NCBI GenBank assembly: GCA_020721255.1
Contig: DYND01000006.1
Span: forward strand, 1 to 64,000
DNA length: 64,000 bases
Origin: Chlorobium chlorochromatii
GTDB lineage: Bacteria; Bacteroidota; Chlorobiia; Chlorobiales; Chlorobiaceae
Direction: 5' to 3'
Position 1 is the first letter of the stretch, and every line of letters starts with the position of its first letter. Under the pieces are notes generated by a model that saw only the letters and a list, made by a program, of their open reading frames with translations, ran no database searches and was not told the DNA's origin. The position numbers and the translations under genes are program-made. Of the stretch, positions 59,621-64,000 are shown in pieces.

Positions 59621-59682
59621 GTTACAGCGATTGAGTTGCAGAGTGCAGTCGTCGATGGTGATTGTTGACCTATAATCCTGAG

Positions 59683-59730
59683 AATGTCGTGCTGATATTT
59701 TATAACATCAGCACGACATTTTTGTTTCTC
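59683..59730 (+). terminator. Hairpin terminator after pgi
   Basis: aatgtcgtgctgat (59683-59696) pairs perfectly with atcagcacgacatt (59707-59720) over a 10-base loop. A T-tract (ttttgtttc) follows. It ends pgi before the convergent leucine-rich-repeat gene. Confidence 0.88.
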
Positions 59731-59754
59731 GCTGCACAATATGTGGGTTCGTGA

Positions 59755-60951
59755 TTACGGCTTGCAAATAACCTCGCAATCAGGATGAAAGTCAATAAAG
59801 TGATTAAGTTCATCTTCAGGAATTGTTCCCGCAGAAAGTTCAAGTTTTTCAAGCTGCTCAAGCTGCATGATCGGGCTTATTGAGGTGACGCTAGTGTTGG
59901 ATATATCCAGCTCCTCAAGGTTTGTCAACTCTTCCAGCCCTTCAAGAGAGAGAAGTGGTGTGTTGGCAATGTTCAATTCCCGAAGTTCTGTGAGCTTCCG
60001 CAATCCCTCAACGCTCGTTATGGCTGTTTTGCTGCACCGCAGATATTCAAGATTTATCAGTCCGGCAAGTGCGGTTACATCACTGATGTCAGAGTTGTTA
60101 ATACCAAGTTCAATGAGATTTTCAAGATGAGCAATGGGCTCAAGAGAGGTAACACCAGTTTTATAGCAACTCAGTTTTTCAAGCTTCACCAGCTCTTTCA
60201 GTGGCGAAAGATCAGTAATCATGGTTTCGGAGCAATAAAGCTCTTCAAGATTAAGGAGATTGCTGATTGGTTCAAGCGAATTGATGTCAGTGCTCGATAT
60301 CCATAGAAGCTTCAAGCTTGTAAGGTCACGCAGCGACTCAAGCGAGGTAAAGTCGCAGTCGAAAGCGTAAAGCCGCTGCAGATGTTTGAGGTGCATGAGC
60401 GGGGCAAGATCTTCAACAGGCGACTCATCACAACGGAGCTGTTGGAGCTTTTCAAGTATTCTGACCGGTAAAAGATTATGAATTCTGCGGTTATCGCACC
60501 GGAGGCTGGTGATATCGAAAAAGGTCAGCAGCTCCTGCTCAGATGGCTCGTGCCCCATTTTAAGCGTAGCAGTCACAATTTCTTTCCATTCAGGACTGAG
60601 GCAGCTCCACCATTTTTTTCGTGCTGTACTATCGCGCAGGAGCTCTATTCTCGATACCTTGCCAAGATATTCCAGCTCCTCTGCACGATATCTGGTGGTT
60701 TTCGTGCAGTGCTCTTCGTTATGCGGAATTGGGGCGCATTGATCGGTTGATACATTCAGCTTTTCCGTAAGGCAGCGCGTGTACCACTCCGCTTTTTTAT
60801 CATCGAGTTTGTGCTGATGAGATTCCGGAGTCTCCTTATCAAGCGAAGAAATTTCTTCAAAAATATCGTGCTTGCAACGTGGGCATACAGCGCTGTCCGC
60901 AGTGAGAGGATAGCCACAAATTGGGCATTGATTGTAGGTATTTTGCTCCAA
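59755..60951 (-). CDS. Zinc-ribbon plus leucine-rich-repeat protein
   Basis: The 398-residue protein starts with a zinc ribbon: cysteines 9, 12, 23 and 26 in CPICG and CPRC. A charged linker leads to a C-terminal array of about ten 20-22 residue leucine-rich repeats of the internalin-like kind (for example LTSLKLLWISSTDINSLEPISN, given here as a pattern). There is no signal peptide, so it is probably cytoplasmic. Leucine-rich repeats bind proteins; the partner is unknown. Confidence 0.85.
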   Translation of the reverse strand: MEQNTYNQCPICGYPLTADSAVCPRCKHDIFEEISSLDKETPESHQHKLDDKKAEWYTRCLTEKLNVSTDQCAPIPHNEEHCTKTTRYRAEELEYLGKVSRIELLRDSTARKKWWSCLSPEWKEIVTATLKMGHEPSEQELLTFFDITSLRCDNRRIHNLLPVRILEKLQQLRCDESPVEDLAPLMHLKHLQRLYAFDCDFTSLESLRDLTSLKLLWISSTDINSLEPISNLLNLEELYCSETMITDLSPLKELVKLEKLSCYKTGVTSLEPIAHLENLIELGINNSDISDVTALAGLINLEYLRCSKTAITSVEGLRKLTELRELNIANTPLLSLEGLEELTNLEELDISNTSVTSISPIMQLEQLEKLELSAGTIPEDELNHFIDFHPDCEVICKP

Positions 60952-61178
60952 AATTCTAATGGTCTTAAAATGAGTGGAATTGAGCAGTCGTAATCAGTCA
61001 GTCGTCAATCAATATATAAAAAAGCATTCTTGCCATAAAATAACGAGGACATTATAGATAATTTTCTCGTTCAAAAATATGCTATTTTGAAATTAAGACG
61101 CTTTTTTATGAGCGATTAATGTGCTGCTGTTTGGGTACATATTGTAGCTACTTGTGCAATGTAGATTTTTTTATCGTT

Positions 61179-64000
61179 ATGGATTTTATACATTTACACA
61201 CTCATACGCACTACTCGATGCAGAGTAGTCCGATTTTTCCGAATGAGTTGTTTGCTGCTGCGAAGAAGTTTGGCATGGAGAGTATAGCCGTCACTGATTA
61301 TTGCGCCATGTTCAATATGCCGGAGCTGTTCAGCGAGGCAAAAAGTGCCGGCATCAAGCTGATTATCGGGAGTGAGTTGCTGTTACTTGAAACCGATGCT
61401 CATCAGAACCGACGAGTTCCTGTTTCGCCGTCGCTGGTGCTGCTGGTAAAGAACAATGAGGGATACAGAAATCTCTGCATTCTTTTATCGCGTGCGGCCA
61501 AAGATGGCTTTGTTAATGGAATGCCACATTGCGAAAGCCGCCTCCTCGAAACATATCACGATGGTCTTATCTGCTTGTCCGGTTACTCATCGGGCAGAAT
61601 TGGTCGCGCACTGCTTGCTGGCGCCATTGATGAGGCCGAGCGGTTTACGGCCTACTATCAGGAGCTCTTTGGCGATAATTTCTATCTCGAACTCCAGCGC
61701 CACCAGACGCCGTTTGATGACAAGCTCAACGAACAGACAATGGCGCTGGCTGAAAAATTTTCCGTTGAGCTGGTTGCCACCAACAATGTTCACTATCTCG
61801 AGCGAAAAGATGCTGGTTGCTACAGGGCAATGGTTGCCAACCGGACGAAGGAGAAGCTCTCAAGCCAGAATCTGCAGGTGCTGGCAGGGAGTGATCACTA
61901 TCTGAAATCATCTGAAGAGATGGGTCGTCTCTTCAATGACGAGTATCGTGAGTTGAGTAACACCGTGCTGATTGCTGAAAAATGTTCATTCAGCTTCAGC
62001 CACAAAGAACCGGTTTTGCCACATTTTCCCCTGCCGGACGGGTTTGCTGATGAGTTTACCTATCTCCGCTATTTGACGCTGGAGGGAGCAAAGGAGAAGT
62101 ATGCCGATGCTGAAACAGAGGGTATTTCTGCGGAAGAGGTGAGTAATCGCATTGAGCTGGAGCTTGGTGTTATTGAGAAGATGGGGTTCAGCTCCTACTT
62201 TTTGATTGTGAGCGATCTTATTGCGGCATCGCGTCGTATGGGTTACTCAGTTGGTCCTGGTCGTGGTTCAGCAGCAGGGAGTATTGTTGCCTATCTTACC
62301 GGAATTACGCGAATTGATCCTCTGAAGTACAAGCTGCTTTTCGAACGATTTCTCAATCCCGAGCGCTTGTCAATGCCCGATATCGACATTGATTTTACCC
62401 CAGTCGGTAAGCAGAAGGTGCTCGAATATACGGTAGAAAAATATGGCACGGAGAGCGTTGCCAAGGTAATTGCCATTGGTACGTTTGGGGCTAAAGCGGC
62501 AATTCGCGATGCCGGTCGTGCGCTTGAGGTACCACTTCCTTTGGTTGATAAGCTTGCCAAACTTGTGCCCACAAAGCCCGGCATCACGCTCGCAAAAGCA
62601 TTGAACGAAGCCAAGGAGATGAAACAGTTTGCCGAAAGCACGCCTGAGTTGCGCGAGCTGATGGCTTCTGCTCAAGCGCTGGAGGGTCGGGCACGCAATG
62701 TCTCCATGCATGCTGGAGCAGTGGTTATTACCGATGGAGCGCTGGAGGAGCAGGTTCCACTCTACGTTTCCAACAAAATTGAGACGGAAGTGCGCAAGTT
62801 TGCCGATGAATTTGATCTTGATGAGCCTGACCCGACGAAGAGCAAAGCTGCCGATGGTGGTGATGAAAAGCAGGTTGTGACGCAGTTCGACAAGAACTGG
62901 ATTGAAACTGCCGGTTTGCTCAAAATTGACTATCTCGGCCTTGAAACGCTCGCGGTGATTGATGAAACTCTCCGTATGATCAAGCGTCGTCACCATCTTG
63001 ATATTGAGCTTGAAAAAGTTCCCATGACCGACCGCAAGACCTTCAAGATTTTTCAGGAGGGGAAAATGGCTGGAATTTTCCAGTTTGAGTCATCCGGTAT
63101 GCAGAGCTACATGACGCGTCTTCAGCCGACGCAGATTGGTGACATCATAGCCATGAGTGCGCTTTATCGTCCGGGTGCGCTCAATGCGCGGATTGATGAA
63201 CGGCGCAATGCGGTGGATCTTTTTGTCGATCGCAAGCATGGCCGTGAGGCGATTGACTATATGCACCCGATGCTTGAGGAGATTCTGAAGGAGACGTATG
63301 GTGTTATTGTCTATCAAGAGCAAGTGATGCAGATTTCACAGGTTATGGGCGGTTTCTCACTCGCCAAGGCTGATAATCTGCGCAAAGCGATGGGCAAAAA
63401 GAAGCCTGAAATTATGGAGAAGTACAAGGCTGATTTTGTGCAGGGAGCAATTGCGCAGGGTGTGCACGATACGCTTGCAACGCGGGTGTTTGAGCTGATG
63501 GCTGAGTTTGCCGGTTACGGTTTCAACAAAAGCCATTCAGCAGCTTATGGCGTACTTGCTTACTGGACAGGTTACCTCAAAGCGCATTACACCGTCGAGT
63601 TTGTCACTGCTGTCCTCAATAGCGAAATTGGCGATATTGAGCGGATGAAGCATTTGACTGACGAGGCGAAAAGTTTCGGCATCGCCACGCTTCCACCATC
63701 CATCAATAAAAGCGATGCGCTTTTTTCGGTTGAGAATGGTGCTGACGGGCGCGCTTATATTCGTGTTGGTCTGAGCGCTATCAAGCAGGTTGGCGGTGCA
63801 GCGAGAGCTGTTGTTACCTCAAGGATGCGGCGAAAACGTGATTTTGTCAACCTTTTTGATGTGGCAGTATCGGTTGATTTGCGTGTGATGAACCGCAAGG
63901 CGCTCGAATGCCTGATTCTTTCCGGCGCGTTTGATGAAATTGACAAACATCGCGCGAAGCTGCTTGCCAATGTCGATAAGGCGATAAAATTCGGGCAGAT
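61179..64000 (+). CDS. dnaE: DNA polymerase III alpha subunit, 5' part
   Basis: The frame opens with ATG at 61179 and runs past the window end, so only about 940 of the usual roughly 1150-1190 residues are seen. The PHP domain begins MDFIHLHTHTHYSMQSS with its metal-binding histidines. The polymerase core has GPGRGSAAGSIVAYLTGIT and PDIDIDFTP with catalytic aspartates, followed by VSMHAGAVVI, and later ALYRPGAL and GYGFNKSHSAAYG. No intein is seen in the visible part. The PHP motif looks intact, so 3'-5' exonuclease activity there is possible. Confidence 0.95.
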   Translation, partial: MDFIHLHTHTHYSMQSSPIFPNELFAAAKKFGMESIAVTDYCAMFNMPELFSEAKSAGIKLIIGSELLLLETDAHQNRRVPVSPSLVLLVKNNEGYRNLCILLSRAAKDGFVNGMPHCESRLLETYHDGLICLSGYSSGRIGRALLAGAIDEAERFTAYYQELFGDNFYLELQRHQTPFDDKLNEQTMALAEKFSVELVATNNVHYLERKDAGCYRAMVANRTKEKLSSQNLQVLAGSDHYLKSSEEMGRLFNDEYRELSNTVLIAEKCSFSFSHKEPVLPHFPLPDGFADEFTYLRYLTLEGAKEKYADAETEGISAEEVSNRIELELGVIEKMGFSSYFLIVSDLIAASRRMGYSVGPGRGSAAGSIVAYLTGITRIDPLKYKLLFERFLNPERLSMPDIDIDFTPVGKQKVLEYTVEKYGTESVAKVIAIGTFGAKAAIRDAGRALEVPLPLVDKLAKLVPTKPGITLAKALNEAKEMKQFAESTPELRELMASAQALEGRARNVSMHAGAVVITDGALEEQVPLYVSNKIETEVRKFADEFDLDEPDPTKSKAADGGDEKQVVTQFDKNWIETAGLLKIDYLGLETLAVIDETLRMIKRRHHLDIELEKVPMTDRKTFKIFQEGKMAGIFQFESSGMQSYMTRLQPTQIGDIIAMSALYRPGALNARIDERRNAVDLFVDRKHGREAIDYMHPMLEEILKETYGVIVYQEQVMQISQVMGGFSLAKADNLRKAMGKKKPEIMEKYKADFVQGAIAQGVHDTLATRVFELMAEFAGYGFNKSHSAAYGVLAYWTGYLKAHYTVEFVTAVLNSEIGDIERMKHLTDEAKSFGIATLPPSINKSDALFSVENGADGRAYIRVGLSAIKQVGGAARAVVTSRMRRKRDFVNLFDVAVSVDLRVMNRKALECLILSGAFDEIDKHRAKLLANVDKAIKFGQ

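Noticed and set aside
1-64000. CRISPR array, prophage, tRNA or rRNA genes
   Set aside because: I looked for regularly spaced repeats, phage gene runs and tRNA-like cloverleaf ends and saw none that hold up by eye.

Overview
The window reads as a chromosomal segment of a Gram-negative member of the Bacteroidota/Chlorobiota (FCB) group, most likely a green sulfur bacterium. The pointers are a short Bacteroidetes/Chlorobi-style primary sigma factor without an N-terminal extension, BshC of bacillithiol synthesis, an alternative GlmU-like sugar-nucleotide protein, the large eukaryote-like form of IleS, a DksA/TraR protein that has lost its zinc cysteines, small families common in this phylum (DUF4292, DUF4293, Haem_bd), an ArsA-type ATPase and many outer-membrane proteins. 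No photosynthesis, rRNA or tRNA gene is visible, so the lineage call is an inference. By eye the G+C content is in the mid-40s percent. A small-genome Chlorobium such as C. chlorochromatii would fit but is not proven.

Layout. 1-8.4 kb: two paralogous LuxR-type regulators flank a diacylglycerol-kinase-like gene, followed by tatC, a long-chain polyprenyl diphosphate synthase, a PASTA protein, a 56-residue membrane ORF, a MITE-like element, a DUF2934 protein and an orphan ABC permease. 8.4-16.9 kb: rhodanese (with an operator-like dyad), accD, a patatin/outer-membrane-barrel fusion, surE-bshC, a cysteine-containing HTH regulator, a haem-binding protein and trpG. 16.9-25.2 kb: alternative glmU, the primary sigma factor, valS, clpP, thyX, pdxA and DUF4293.

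25.4-32.5 kb is the accessory part. It holds a 2099-residue multidomain surface or secreted protein (DUF4347 head, cadherin/VCBS-like repeats, Calx-beta-like modules, calcium loops and a hydrophobic tail) and a downstream outer-membrane beta-barrel gene broken by an apparent frameshift. 32.6-43.6 kb: an rRNA methyltransferase, a DUF4292 lipoprotein, an Fe-type superoxide dismutase, a small lipoprotein coupled to coaE, a pentapeptide-repeat protein with a ghost copy of its 3' end upstream, ileS, dksA-like, purF and maf. 43.6-64 kb: a sodium:solute symporter, a PfkB kinase and a GlgE-like GH13 protein with altered active-site residues, then truA, a MltD-like transglycosylase, an ArsA ATPase, serA, a DAHP synthase, a GNAT protein, a TorF-type porin, an RsbW-like ATPase, pgi, a zinc-ribbon/leucine-rich-repeat protein and the first 940 codons of dnaE, cut by the window end.

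Most genes are housekeeping and stand alone or in pairs (surE-bshC, clpP-valS, DUF4293-pdxA, symporter-maf, GH13-pfkB, lipoprotein-coaE). Several convergent pairs overlap at their 3' ends or share strong bidirectional hairpin terminators. The parts most worth following up are the giant protein with its His/Cys pair, the broken barrel gene beside it, the mobile or repeated DNA in the intergenic regions, and the pseudo-enzyme-like GH13 protein.
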